From Brevibacillus_H sp041920465 (lineage in GTDB: Bacteria > Bacillota > Bacilli > Brevibacillales > Brevibacillaceae): a DNA stretch of 64,000 nucleotides. The notes below the pieces were generated by a model. It was given only the letters and a program-made list of their open reading frames with translations. It ran no database searches and was not told the DNA's origin. Location of the stretch: positions 1-64,000 of the forward strand of contig JBHGXW010000075.1 in the NCBI GenBank assembly GCA_041920465.1, written 5' to 3'. The position numbers were made by a program, and so were the translations under genes. This document shows, one piece after another, positions 1 through 8,234 of this stretch; position 1 is the first letter of the stretch; every line of letters starts with the position of its first letter.

Positions 1-150
1 ATTGGTTGCATCGTAGTTAAGCGATGAAACAGACGTGTCAATATGTTCAGCCGAATTTGTTGCAGAAGGACTCAATTCATTGCCGTAAGAACTTACGCCA
101 ATCCCCAGAACCATGACACATGCTAAAAAGATGAAAAACATTTTGGACAT
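1..150 (-). CDS. small secreted or membrane peptide, partial (3' end outside window)
   Basis: Reading right to left from an ATG at 148-150, the frame stays open to the window edge for 50 codons. An AGGAGG-type ribosome site lies 8-14 bases upstream. The N-terminus is a short stretch with one lysine followed by a hydrophobic segment (FFIFLACVMVLGIGVSS), then a polar Ser/Thr/Asn-rich tail, so it is a signal peptide or a membrane anchor. The N-terminal half resembles the next gene upstream (163-321): both have K-(L/M)-F, an Ala-Cys pair and GI-V-SS, suggesting local duplication. It is the last visible gene of the second tad-like module and could be a minor pilin or an exported accessory peptide, but no G-xxxx-E prepilin site is visible. 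Function unknown. Confidence 0.6.
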   Translation of the reverse strand, partial: MSKMFFIFLACVMVLGIGVSSYGNELSPSATNSAEHIDTSVSSLNYDATN

Positions 151-162
151 TAATGAACCCTC

Positions 163-321
163 CTATTTAGATGAAGTAGGAACGATATTTTCAATCCATG
201 TAATTGTGCGGTCGCGCAATCCATCCGTTTTGACAACAGCATGATTGATCTTACCCATGCTAGAAACGACAATTCCCAGCGAAAAAACAATGCAAGCAAT
301 AATGGCAAACAGTTTGGTCAC
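163..321 (-). CDS. 52-residue membrane peptide downstream of the second tad module
   Basis: GTG start at 319-321 behind an AGGAG ribosome site; stop TAG at 163-165. The product is MTKLFAIIACIVFSLGIVVS followed by a polar tail with Lys, Asp, Arg and Trp, so it has a single N-terminal transmembrane helix. It begins 15 bases after the tadC-like gene, and its stop lies next to the ribosome site of the following peptide, so the three are probably co-translated. It is similar to the peptide encoded at 1-150. There is no prepilin peptidase motif. It may be a structural or assembly partner of the second Tad module, but that is inferred from position only. Confidence 0.6.
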   Translation of the reverse strand: MTKLFAIIACIVFSLGIVVSSMGKINHAVVKTDGLRDRTITWIENIVPTSSK

Positions 322-336
322 CTCACCACTCTCCTT

Positions 337-1167
337 TTAGACAAGATATTTGTCCAGAATTTCAGCCAACAACTTATACCACGGAAACATCGCTACAATC
401 AGCCCTATGTAAAATGCCGGATATACGATAATGCTGTATCCGATTCCCAGTGATTTGATTTTCTTTCGATGGCGAAACAGCCTGCGGTTATCGACCATAT
501 ATTCCAGCCGCTGCATGGTTTGTGCGATTACATCGGCTGATAACTGTTCAATCGTCCGCATGTGGGATACAAGTATTACAGCTTCATCCACCCCCAGATC
601 CTGCTTGAATTGATCTAGAGCTTCCAGCCTGTTTCGATTCCATTCAGATAATGAAGGAGTGTAATGTTTGAGTAACCTGGTCGGACGAGCTGCCTTAACC
701 ATGGCAAAATAAGGCGGCACATGATTCTCCAGCAAATTCACATACCGATTGATAAATCGCGCAATATCAACACTCAACTTTTCCTCTCGATAGTTGGCCC
801 ACCTCTTTAAAGCGATTTTCGGAAGCATAAAACCAAAACCGGAAATAAGCACCAACCAAAAGATAGTGAAGCTGGACATGCCGGTTGCATGTAACCAAAT
901 CAGAGTAAGGACGAAAAATACAATTCCCAGACAAAACTGTAAGGCCAACCACTCCGCCTTTCCCCAATTAAACGGCTTTCCGGCTTTTCGCAGGAGAGTA
1001 TCCCACTTTTCATCGTGTTTCGGAACTGCCTGTTTCCACAGACTCCAAAGGTAAGAAGAGATTCTGCGTGTATGCAAATGCGAGCCTTGCGTAAAAAAAA
1101 GAGCGAAAGATAGAGCGGCTATAAAAACGAAAACAGCCGATGTGAATAACCAAACATAAATGATCAT
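337..1167 (-). CDS. TadC-like platform protein of the second tad module
   Basis: Type II secretion F-domain (GspF/TadC family) inner-membrane protein of about 276 residues. It has an N-terminal helix pair, a soluble four-helix stretch in the middle (EEKLSVDIARFINRY... region) and C-terminal hydrophobic helices. Such proteins form the membrane platform that the TadA ATPase acts on. The start chosen (ATG at 1165-1167) overlaps the upstream tadB-like stop as ATGA and has a GGGGGAGA site; an in-frame upstream start would overlap the neighbour by about 50 bases. It is divergent from the first TadC (9889-10800), so it is not a recent copy. Confidence 0.75.
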   Translation of the reverse strand: MIIYVWLFTSAVFVFIAALSFALFFTQGSHLHTRRISSYLWSLWKQAVPKHDEKWDTLLRKAGKPFNWGKAEWLALQFCLGIVFFVLTLIWLHATGMSSFTIFWLVLISGFGFMLPKIALKRWANYREEKLSVDIARFINRYVNLLENHVPPYFAMVKAARPTRLLKHYTPSLSEWNRNRLEALDQFKQDLGVDEAVILVSHMRTIEQLSADVIAQTMQRLEYMVDNRRLFRHRKKIKSLGIGYSIIVYPAFYIGLIVAMFPWYKLLAEILDKYLV

Positions 1168-2069
1168 CCTTGTCTTCTCCCCCAAATAAACGCCAGTAGG
1201 ATAGAAAAACACCAGACTGTTACGCTTACAGCCAGCAACGCTTGTCCATCGGGTGTAAAGAAATAGAGGCGAAACGAATCTTTCAACAAGCTTTGATTAT
1301 AAGGAATAAGAAGAACACAGATGACGATGACAATAATAAGACTGATCCAAATGCTGTGAATTTCACTTTGCCGTTCTTCCTTTTCGTCTTGCTGAATGAA
1401 TATTTCATTGGTTAAGCGATTAAGTGAAGAGTAAATATCTTCGGTCTCCCCTTCTAAACCACACACAATATAGGTCGCAAAGTCATAAGCCCAATCATGG
1501 TTAAGCCTGTCAGCAAACTCTTCTACCGCTTTTGCCGAATCGCCGCCGTCAGCCAAGCGATTGTTTAATAAAATCAATTCTGATTGAAGCTCTTTGGGAC
1601 ATTCTTCAACCATCTCTCGAAAAGCGAGAATGATATTTCTGCGGCTGCTGTAGTGACGGGCAAACAAATCGATGAATTGCGAAAAGGAACTGATCATTTT
1701 ATTCAGCTTCATGGTATATCTTGCATATAAAATCAACGTAGGCATGAGCAAGAACAATAGAAAGAAAGAGAGGGAAATTGCCAAATTTCCACATAGCAAC
1801 CCAATCAAAAACCCGATAACTGCGGCAACAAGAGACTGTAAAAGATATGCTTCCGGCGATAATTTACTTTCAAGAACACTGCACCAAACAGAGTATCTTT
1901 GATAGATATACCGACTGCTTTGATCTTTTAGCAGCTTATCCCGCAAGGCAAACACTGATTTAGGATATAACACCCTAGGTCTGTTCCATCTGCGAACTGC
2001 CAGGGTAAGCAAACCCAAAAAACCGATAACCAGACAAATAAACATGGGGATTAAGAGAAGCTTGCTCAT
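1164..2069 (-). CDS. TadB-like platform protein of the second tad module
   Basis: 301-residue membrane protein with the GspF/T2SSF arrangement: two N-terminal hydrophobic segments, a pair of adjacent hydrophobic helices around residues 85-115, a cytoplasmic helical domain containing FSQFIDLFARHYSSR, and two C-terminal helices. TadB and TadC usually pair as the inner-membrane platform of a Flp pilus machine. The start has a GGGAGG site. The stop of the tadA-like gene and this start overlap by four bases, and the same holds with the tadC-like gene below, so the module is translationally coupled. Confidence 0.75.
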   Translation of the reverse strand: MSKLLLIPMFICLVIGFLGLLTLAVRRWNRPRVLYPKSVFALRDKLLKDQSSRYIYQRYSVWCSVLESKLSPEAYLLQSLVAAVIGFLIGLLCGNLAISLSFFLLFLLMPTLILYARYTMKLNKMISSFSQFIDLFARHYSSRRNIILAFREMVEECPKELQSELILLNNRLADGGDSAKAVEEFADRLNHDWAYDFATYIVCGLEGETEDIYSSLNRLTNEIFIQQDEKEERQSEIHSIWISLIIVIVICVLLIPYNQSLLKDSFRLYFFTPDGQALLAVSVTVWCFSILLAFIWGRRQG

Positions 2070-3388
2070 ATTTGCCTCCCGATGTCGGTTATACCCATCT
2101 CACGTAAAACCGCCAAATCAGCTTGTCCCATGTGACACATGTATTCAGCAAGTTCACCGTGGATTTGCCGTCCGGTCCACTCATATTGGTTCGTTGACAT
2201 ATTCAGAAAAACCAGGGGTACCGTATCTACTCTTTTCATTACCGGATCCCAATAAGTTGTATTGATCGCATCAACAAATCTGTGGCCATTGTTTTTGTAT
2301 TTCAGGGAATTAATAAAATTAACGGCACGACTGATTCTCTCCTGTGTCAACTCTATACTTCTTCCCCCGTATTGATAAACCAAATCGGTAAGATCATTTA
2401 ACGCTTGGTTTGGAAAACGCTCATGCAGGGCTGCGATTGTCGCGTCAGTTCCCCTTATACCGGCATTTATGAAGTGGTAGGCTTCAATCGGCTCCCTTAT
2501 CTCCCCGATTAAAACTGTGTTTGCAGTTGAACGATAAACGTCTTTGAACGAACTGGATAAGTCAATTCCTATCTCCTCTACATTTTGAAGTTCGATTACC
2601 TCTCCGGGCCAAATATCACCAAACCGCATCTCATGTTCACTTTCATAAATCGTAATATAGTCAGTAGCAGGATTTTTCAGTTTTAGCATGCAAACCATTA
2701 AAGTTGTTTTTCCTGCAGCCATGGGACCAATGACAAGCACATTTCCTCTTCCATACACTTGTTGTTCTAACAGCAGCTGGACTTTTTCATCAAAAGTGGG
2801 CAATGGCTGTTTCCGTAACTGTTCGAGGGAAAAATCACTCGTTGTAAACCTTCGGACAATTATGGTCGGAACCCGCGAGTAAGGAAAAGTAAACATGGTT
2901 AATCTTGCTTTAATCTTCTCTAAATAACCGCTTAATCTGGGACGCTTCTCGTTAAAGGTTAACCCGGCGCTATTCGTCAGTTTCTGCTGCAATGTCTCTA
3001 CTTCTTGCCATGTCGGCTTATAAGAAAGAAACTTTTTTATTCCCTTCTCCAGATACGCCACCTGTTTTCCTGCCGATATCCTTACCTCTTCGACCCAAGG
3101 CGACAAGTGCAGCAGGACATCTAAAATTCCCCATCCATAGGTTGCAAATGCGATCGCTTCATACCCGTTCACGAAAGGAAAAATCTCTTCCGTTACGGGC
3201 CTTTGTACAATCTCTTCAAAATAATGCTGCAATCTCACAACAATATGGCTTTGGCTCTCCTGGTCACCGTTTTCCGCCTGCAAGAGTATCTTTTGGATTT
3301 CCAGCCGTTCCTCTTTGGTTTTCCCGTAATGATTCAGGTAATCCCGGGCAGCTTGCTTCAGTTCCTCTATCGTCTGATACTGTTTCAT
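2066..3388 (-). CDS. TadA/CpaF-like secretion ATPase of the second tad module
   Basis: 440-residue type II/IV secretion ATPase that would power pilus assembly or secretion at the cytoplasmic face. The Walker A motif GPMAAGKTT lies near residues 221-229, followed by an Asp-box-like YITIYESEHEMR, a Walker B-like VLIGEIREP near 293 and a His box (TIAALHERFPN) near 320. The N-terminal domain is helical. It is only loosely similar to the first CpaF (11726-13213), which has GGTGSGKT and LIIVGETRG-type elements, so the two ATPases have diverged. It overlaps its neighbours by four bases on both sides. Confidence 0.8.
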   Translation of the reverse strand: MKQYQTIEELKQAARDYLNHYGKTKEERLEIQKILLQAENGDQESQSHIVVRLQHYFEEIVQRPVTEEIFPFVNGYEAIAFATYGWGILDVLLHLSPWVEEVRISAGKQVAYLEKGIKKFLSYKPTWQEVETLQQKLTNSAGLTFNEKRPRLSGYLEKIKARLTMFTFPYSRVPTIIVRRFTTSDFSLEQLRKQPLPTFDEKVQLLLEQQVYGRGNVLVIGPMAAGKTTLMVCMLKLKNPATDYITIYESEHEMRFGDIWPGEVIELQNVEEIGIDLSSSFKDVYRSTANTVLIGEIREPIEAYHFINAGIRGTDATIAALHERFPNQALNDLTDLVYQYGGRSIELTQERISRAVNFINSLKYKNNGHRFVDAINTTYWDPVMKRVDTVPLVFLNMSTNQYEWTGRQIHGELAEYMCHMGQADLAVLREMGITDIGRQI

Positions 3389-4524
3389 GTCGATAACACT
3401 TCCTCTTTTCTTTTTTTCACCTCCTCAAAAGCCATTGTTTTTAGGCAGGTGACATACTGTTTGGGAGGAAATATCTCTTGAACGAGTATGCTTTTGCTTT
3501 GAAGCGAATAGATCAGCCTGCTGTACGGTATTCTGGGGACAACTCCATAAATCGGGGAACGCATAAGTGATTGAATACGGGCGATACTTACTTCATTATC
3601 ATGATAGTGACTCACCACCAACTGGAATGATATTTTGGTATCTTTCCATCTCATGAGCCACTTTCGGGAACTATCCAAATTAAACGGATCTGGGCGGACA
3701 AACAGAAAAACATTGTCTGACATAATCAAAAGCTGCTGTAGCACTTCCGGCTCTCGGAAACAAAACCCCCAATCGATGAAGATATAGTCAAACTGTTTCC
3801 GAAGCGCTTGAAAAAGCGACGATATTTCATATCCTTTCCACTTCATGGCACCTGTCGAGACAAACAGATTGGGCAAGCTTTCATTTCTTTTAAAGACCGA
3901 CTTCCAATTCTGGCTTTCTGCCTTTTCTGCATCCAGTAAATATGGGCGAAGAAAAGCTAATTGATGTTCCTTCAATTGAAAAAACTCTGTGAAATCGGGT
4001 TTTTCCAGATTGAAATCAATTACGCAAATTGTAGAATCAGGCAGCTGTGAAGCCAGAACAGCCGGATAGTTAATGCTGAATGTGGTGACTCCTGCGGCGC
4101 CGTAGCTGATCAGCGTGTTTATTTTCCCGTTATGTGCTTCTGGGTCGGATGTAAAAGAGCTGGAAGCGCGGGTGCCAAAAAGATGTTCAAGACGCACCCG
4201 AATCTCTTCGTTAGATAAATGGGCAGGAAGTACATAGGTGTTTTTTGCATTTTTTGTTTCTACAATCCGATTCATTAATTCCTCATCCCGATGAAGAGGG
4301 ATGATGACCTTCATCACTTCTTGAGGAAGGAAGGCGGAAATCTGATCAAACCACTCCCAAGGAGGCTGTTCCAACATCTCGGAAAATAGCACAACAGCTT
4401 CCGGCAAAAAGGCAGATGCGTGTACGGCAAGCTCCGTTATATTCTCAACGGTTAATACTTCACAATCTGTTGGGAAAAACATTTTTACCAATGATTTGAT
4501 TGGATAGCATACAATCACTCTCAC
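3385..4524 (-). CDS. TadZ/CpaE-like protein with degenerate P-loop (second tad module)
   Basis: 379 residues. The N-terminal 120 residues look like a response-regulator-type fold without a clear phospho-acceptor motif, and the rest is MinD/ParA-like (VIDFNLEKPDFTEFF, DYIFIDWGF, NVFLFVRPDPFNLD). TadZ proteins place the Tad machine in the cell. The position of the Walker A loop, near residues 141-149, reads YGAAGVTTF: the lysine of the usual KGGVGKT is replaced by valine. ATP binding is therefore doubtful, although atypical Walker loops are known among TadZ proteins. It sits between the CpaB-like and TadA-like genes, as in normal tad operons. Confidence 0.7.
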   Translation of the reverse strand: MRVIVCYPIKSLVKMFFPTDCEVLTVENITELAVHASAFLPEAVVLFSEMLEQPPWEWFDQISAFLPQEVMKVIIPLHRDEELMNRIVETKNAKNTYVLPAHLSNEEIRVRLEHLFGTRASSSFTSDPEAHNGKINTLISYGAAGVTTFSINYPAVLASQLPDSTICVIDFNLEKPDFTEFFQLKEHQLAFLRPYLLDAEKAESQNWKSVFKRNESLPNLFVSTGAMKWKGYEISSLFQALRKQFDYIFIDWGFCFREPEVLQQLLIMSDNVFLFVRPDPFNLDSSRKWLMRWKDTKISFQLVVSHYHDNEVSIARIQSLMRSPIYGVVPRIPYSRLIYSLQSKSILVQEIFPPKQYVTCLKTMAFEEVKKRKEEVLST

Positions 4525-5315
4525 TGCATTTTCTCTCCTTTGGCAATCATGACATGTCCGATCTGGATCATTCCGTAATTCATGGCCTCCGTAAGCATTT
4601 GAAATTGTTTATCTGTCAAATTAAACCCAATATATGACGGAATGGCTGATGGCTGAGCCCGATAATCCCGGTATCTTCGTTCAGAATCCGACTGCTTTGC
4701 TGCTTGAGAACCGTGAAATAACAGATTTTCGTTCTGATTGTTGCCTGGAATCAATTGCGGTTTTAATGTATAAATTTCAATTCCGTTGCTATCCTTAACC
4801 GTCACCAATTGGCTCTCAAACAGCAGCGTAGCGGTCGAATTATCTTTCGCAAAAAAAGCAGGCGGCGGGATATGTTCCAATTCAGATGAAGATTTATATC
4901 TGACCCATACTTTTACGAAGTCTCCTTTTCGTAGCTCAGTAACTGGCATAATGGAAGTAAGCGGAAATTCATACCTCGCTTCATTCACCTTTGGAAGAAG
5001 ATATCCGTCCTCTAGTTTTTGCTGAATAACCTGTTCGCCCTCAAAAATGGTTTGTATGGAGCGTTTGCCTACTATACTTTCAATTGAGGTAGCTGCCCCT
5101 TTTTGAATGGTCTGGATTGGTTCCTGAACTACCACTACATCATCCTGAGAGATTGGCTCGAACGGTTGAATCTCTTTCCCGCTTGCCACCTTTACAACCG
5201 GTCCATACAGTTTGTGCAGAACCTGTCTGTCAATGTATTGGGTTGCTCCATAAAAACAAGCCGCAGCTAGCAACAGCGAGGCTATGCTTACGCCAAGCAG
5301 TGTTTTCTTTTTCAT
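4521..5315 (-). CDS. CpaB/RcpC-like SAF-domain protein of the second tad module
   Basis: 264 residues. The N-terminal anchor is KKKTLLGVSIASLLLAAACF. An SAF-type domain follows (KVASGKEIQPFEPISQDDVV, then EGEQVIQQKL), and then a region predicted to face outwards or to the cell wall. CpaB/RcpC proteins bind the secretin in Gram-negatives; in Gram-positives they probably anchor the machine at the envelope. It overlaps the MinD-like gene upstream (5312) and the TadZ-like gene downstream by four bases. The C-terminus contains a run of polar residues and ends in a stretch about telling a gene position (NYGMIQIGHVMIA) that is also found in the first CpaB (HYGKIHLGKA), which supports homology. Confidence 0.7.
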   Translation of the reverse strand: MKKKTLLGVSIASLLLAAACFYGATQYIDRQVLHKLYGPVVKVASGKEIQPFEPISQDDVVVVQEPIQTIQKGAATSIESIVGKRSIQTIFEGEQVIQQKLEDGYLLPKVNEARYEFPLTSIMPVTELRKGDFVKVWVRYKSSSELEHIPPPAFFAKDNSTATLLFESQLVTVKDSNGIEIYTLKPQLIPGNNQNENLLFHGSQAAKQSDSERRYRDYRAQPSAIPSYIGFNLTDKQFQMLTEAMNYGMIQIGHVMIAKGEKMQ

Positions 5316-6184
5316 AGACCTCCTCCATCACAGATCACTTTGCCAAGTTCCTCAAAGGCCATCCCTTCCTCCGGAAATCGTTCCAGCAGAATCATTCCTT
5401 CCAGTTGGGCTTTGCTTACTTTTCCAGCATCGATAGCTGGAACGATACCGTCGATCTTGATATGGTTGATATTTGCTTCCCAAAGAGAAAGCGTTCCCTC
5501 CACCTTCCTGATTACGTCTGATTTCTGCAGTCTGCCATTCCACTTATTCGCGACAAATCGAATCTTTTCACCATGTTCTCTCCAGATTTGCGGCGCCTCT
5601 TCTGACAGTACCAGACTTGCTATACGAGGAATATTGTCGTCCAAAACAAACCAAATCTCGTCAACCCACTCACTTATCCAAATGGCTGATTCACTATTCC
5701 AGTGATGGGACAGGTCGATGATAAAGAGAGAACACTCTTTGTGATTATGTAAAAACCAGCTGGTTAGCTCTATTTGGGTTATATCCGGATGAGAGTTGAT
5801 AGGAGGCGCGGGTTTAATTCTAAGTAATCCCTGTTGGAGAGAGACAACCACTTCGCTTTTGTACACTCTTCCTCTTCTTTCACAATCCAAAGCGAAGTAA
5901 AGGTATGGAGACATCACTGGAAGTTCGCATAGTGTAGTGTTTACTTGGTTGCAAGCATGATAGAAGGCCAGATTACTTGCAATAAAACTTGCTCCTGCCT
6001 GAGGGTAAAGACTGGCAACTGCGATGGCACGGCGAACAAGTCCACTAGCTATGTTTGTTTGCGGGGGAGAAATCAGTTTTTGTTTTAACGAAGCAAACTG
6101 GCGCTCTTCTTCTACGGTATGTGAGAACTGCTTTTGTTCCAATTCCCGGAACAGCGTTACAAACTTGTGAAGTTCCTGGTTCAT
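5312..6184 (-). CDS. MinD/ParA-like protein lacking the P-loop lysine
   Basis: 290 residues. After an N-terminal helical stretch, RRAIAVASLYPQAGASF followed by IASNLAFYHA (about residues 51-74) matches the start of a MinD/CpaE ATPase, but the loop reads PQAGASF where KGGVGKT is expected. LFIIDLSHHW and EIWFVLDD match the later strands of the fold. It is probably a second, catalytically inactive TadZ-like subunit. It stands directly upstream of the CpaB-like gene with a four-base overlap, so it belongs to the same operon. The start ATG at 6184 follows a TAACAGG-type leader. The exact role is inferred. Confidence 0.55.
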   Translation of the reverse strand: MNQELHKFVTLFRELEQKQFSHTVEEERQFASLKQKLISPPQTNIASGLVRRAIAVASLYPQAGASFIASNLAFYHACNQVNTTLCELPVMSPYLYFALDCERRGRVYKSEVVVSLQQGLLRIKPAPPINSHPDITQIELTSWFLHNHKECSLFIIDLSHHWNSESAIWISEWVDEIWFVLDDNIPRIASLVLSEEAPQIWREHGEKIRFVANKWNGRLQKSDVIRKVEGTLSLWEANINHIKIDGIVPAIDAGKVSKAQLEGMILLERFPEEGMAFEELGKVICDGGGL

Positions 6185-6200
6185 GCGCTCACTTAACCTG

Positions 6201-6950
6201 TTAGGAGATTGATTTGCTCTGTAACAATGCTTTCAGTTTGATATATTTTAAAAATTTTTCTACCATGGCCTGCCTTGTCAATGATTTACGGTGGTAGTAA
6301 TAAATCTTGCGAATTCTTTCCTTTTCTTGTTTTGTTAAGTCGGGTTTCAGTTCGTTAATTTTCTCAATTAATCTGGTCAATTCCGGGTTATTGGGCCTTC
6401 CCCGTCTTGCTTCTCTTTGGAAGTTCAATTGATACTCTTGATTGAAGGCTTGTGGATGTTCCATTAACCATGTGTCTACAAACGACTGGATATCTTGATA
6501 GCTGCGAATCCCCAAGCGATGTAAATAACTGAAGTACATAGAGGTAGTCCTATCTCCCCCAGCTTTCCATCTTTGCATAAATCCGTCGGGGGAAGTCAAC
6601 AGGCAAGTCAAATCTTGGATGAATTCTTCCCGTGATTGAGATTTGTACGTTGCCACAGCTTCTTTAGCCAGTTGAAATAAAAAGTCATGATATTCCTTCT
6701 CATGGTTCTCTTTAAAGTGTCGGCGGTACCATTCCTCCACTGCCAAATCAAAATCTCGGCGGCAATTAACCAAATGAATGGCTTCAAGATGCTCGTAAAA
6801 TCCGTCCATCCCTAGCGCCTCAACTACCCGTTCCTGATAGTCACCGAATACATACCTGATAAAAGCGTCTTGCAGTTCACGCAAATTCAGCAGTTGGGGA
6901 GTGCCCTCAAAACAACGTTCTACCAATTCTCCAGTATCTTTTACTAACAT
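6201..6950 (-). CDS. unrecognised helical protein leading the second tad module
   Basis: 249 residues, rich in charged and aromatic residues, with no signal peptide and no membrane helix. It is predicted to be mostly alpha-helical and basic near the end (ARRGRPNNPELTRLIEK, then KEKIRK-type and KFLKYIKLKALLQ stretches). A GGAGGTTAG ribosome site precedes the ATG. It begins the block of overlapping genes of the second module, 17 bases before the MinD-like gene. I recognise no family. The basic C-terminus could bind nucleic acid or membrane, but nothing in the sequence settles this. An AT-rich upstream region of 168 bases may hold its promoter. Confidence 0.6.
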   Translation of the reverse strand: MLVKDTGELVERCFEGTPQLLNLRELQDAFIRYVFGDYQERVVEALGMDGFYEHLEAIHLVNCRRDFDLAVEEWYRRHFKENHEKEYHDFLFQLAKEAVATYKSQSREEFIQDLTCLLTSPDGFMQRWKAGGDRTTSMYFSYLHRLGIRSYQDIQSFVDTWLMEHPQAFNQEYQLNFQREARRGRPNNPELTRLIEKINELKPDLTKQEKERIRKIYYYHRKSLTRQAMVEKFLKYIKLKALLQSKSIS

Positions 6951-7118
6951 TTTCTAACCTCCTTAATTTTACTTTTTATACAATTTATTACATTTTGTGA
7001 TATAAAAAAGCACTAGTCAACAAAATCGGCAATTGTTCATATAATTGTTTATATTTGGCAACATTTCATAAATTGTACCCGCCGGTAATCACTTTTACCG
7101 AGCGGGGGTGGAGAAGGG
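6951..7118 (-). other. AT-rich intergenic region, probable promoter region of second module
   Basis: 168 bases without a gene between two minus-strand genes. It contains AT-rich stretches, a dyad (CAATTG-6-TAATTG around 7030-7050) that could be an operator, and TTGACT near 7015 without a convincing -10 at normal spacing. The inverted repeat at 7078-7106 lies at its upstream end. This is the only substantial break in the 15 kb gene string, so the second module may have its own promoter here. Confidence 0.35.
7078..7106 (-). repeat. GC-rich inverted repeat, possible weak terminator
   Basis: CCCGC-CGGTAA on the plus strand pairs with TTACCG-A-GCGGG (11 pairs, one bulged A, six-base loop). On the minus strand it follows the 92-residue gene by 12 bases, where a terminator would sit, but only a weak T-containing stretch (TACAATTTATG) follows. 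It may also be a transcript-stabilising hairpin or an operator. Confidence 0.4.
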
Positions 7119-7397
7119 TTACTCTACAAAAAAGAAAAGTTCCTCTCCAGTCGGCAAAAGAAGAGCAACTCTTCCTCTGCGCATAAGGACGGCGGGAGCA
7201 ATCTCCATGACGACAACACCGTCATTGAGCACGACTCGATCTCCGAACTGATGAATCGAATCGACTCGGAAAAAGTCGGCAGGCAATCTTTCCAGCGAAA
7301 GATTCTTGCCGGGTTTGTGCTTCTGATATCGAATCCTCCGATCCAAAAGCACTTGAGCAAGTGTGGTACTCGCTTGGTGAGCTTCAACTGTTGCCAT
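7119..7397 (-). CDS. unrecognised 92-residue protein between the two tad modules
   Basis: The start was moved to the ATG at 7395-7397, which has AAGGAGGG eight bases upstream; an in-frame ATG 14 codons earlier lacks a site. The product has no signal peptide. The middle is basic (RRIRYQKHKPGKN) and the C-terminus looks like short beta strands (DRVVLNDGVVVMEI, RVALLLPTGEELFFFVE). I recognise no family. Another frame is open across the same stretch (7124-7420) but has a stranger composition and no better start. It is probably co-transcribed with the unit upstream. Confidence 0.5.
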   Translation of the reverse strand: MATVEAHQASTTLAQVLLDRRIRYQKHKPGKNLSLERLPADFFRVDSIHQFGDRVVLNDGVVVMEIAPAVLMRRGRVALLLPTGEELFFFVE

Positions 7398-7503
7398 GTG
7401 CAACCCTCCTTCCTCACCATAAAGATACGGCCGTTTCATTAGCTTATAAGCGGATGAAACTATCTTTACGGTAAAAAAAGACAGAGGTCAGTGCAAATTT
7501 TTT

Positions 7504-8139
7504 TCATTGAATCATCATACTGCTTGGTTCTTCCCAAAGTGACGGCTCTGCCAGTTCGGGATAGATGTCCGTTATCAGATCGAATGGTGAAAAGTATAAA
7601 GTATCGACCAGTATTTTCAGCTTATATGTACGCAAAATCCGGTATGCCTGTTCGGTTTTCCCGAAAATTTTGGGAAGTTGGCAGATGTCCTCGATTTGTA
7701 ACAGTTCTTTGCGCAAGAATTCAAAACAAATTTTGGCACGCTCTTCTCCTTTTACACTTTGGAAATAAAGGAGAGGAAAATGCTTGCGCCTCCCGGATAA
7801 TACCTCCTTGTAGACCCAGAGCACTTTTTCTTTTTCGCTTGGCCGAGGTAGATAGGGATACGCATATTCGACAAGATAATATACGTCATCCGGTTTCGCT
7901 TCAATCGGTTGTTCGACAAATTCTTTGACAAGGTGAAGCTTTAACTCTCGCACATCTTGTGAACTAAGCTTTTCTCTCGCATGCTCCGGAGTCCAATTCT
8001 TCACATCCTCAATCGCATAACGGATTACCATCTGTACTTTTTTCTTACGGTATTGGACGTCATCAAATTCATATGGGGAAAATCGCTTTTGCTCTCCCCT
8101 TAAGATTCTTTTGTAACGTTCAATGACGGATGACGGCAT
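7504..8139 (-). CDS. unrecognised soluble protein downstream of tadE genes
   Basis: 211 residues from the ATG at 8137-8139, which has an AGGAG site; the longer frame begins upstream without one. It is helical, charged and has no membrane segment. Two similar halves are possible: IERYKRILRGEQKRFSPYEF early and VLWVYKEVLSGRRKHFPLLYF in the middle share a pattern (Y-K-x-(I/V)-L-x-G-x-x-(K/R)-x-F). This may be an internal duplication. It might belong to one of the DUF families of Bacilli with this repeat, but I cannot name it with certainty. Its position suggests a cytoplasmic accessory of the Tad system. Confidence 0.55.
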   Translation of the reverse strand: MPSSVIERYKRILRGEQKRFSPYEFDDVQYRKKKVQMVIRYAIEDVKNWTPEHAREKLSSQDVRELKLHLVKEFVEQPIEAKPDDVYYLVEYAYPYLPRPSEKEKVLWVYKEVLSGRRKHFPLLYFQSVKGEERAKICFEFLRKELLQIEDICQLPKIFGKTEQAYRILRTYKLKILVDTLYFSPFDLITDIYPELAEPSLWEEPSSMMIQ

Positions 8140-8234
8140 ATTCTTATCACTCCTGTCCCTACAGTTTCTTATTTCATAAGCTACCATGTGAATTAGGACA
8201 AAAAAGAATATCGGCCGCTGGCTCCTTCCCCTCC

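Noticed and set aside
1168..1212. Longer 5' end for the second TadC-like gene
   Set aside because: It would overlap tadB-like coding by about 50 bases and lacks a site; the ATGA overlap at 1164-1167 matches all other junctions.
7124..7420. A second frame open across the 92-residue gene
   Set aside because: Its composition is odd (Cys, Trp, Ser-rich) and its start has no ribosome site; the frame 7119-7397 has a clear AAGGAGGG.
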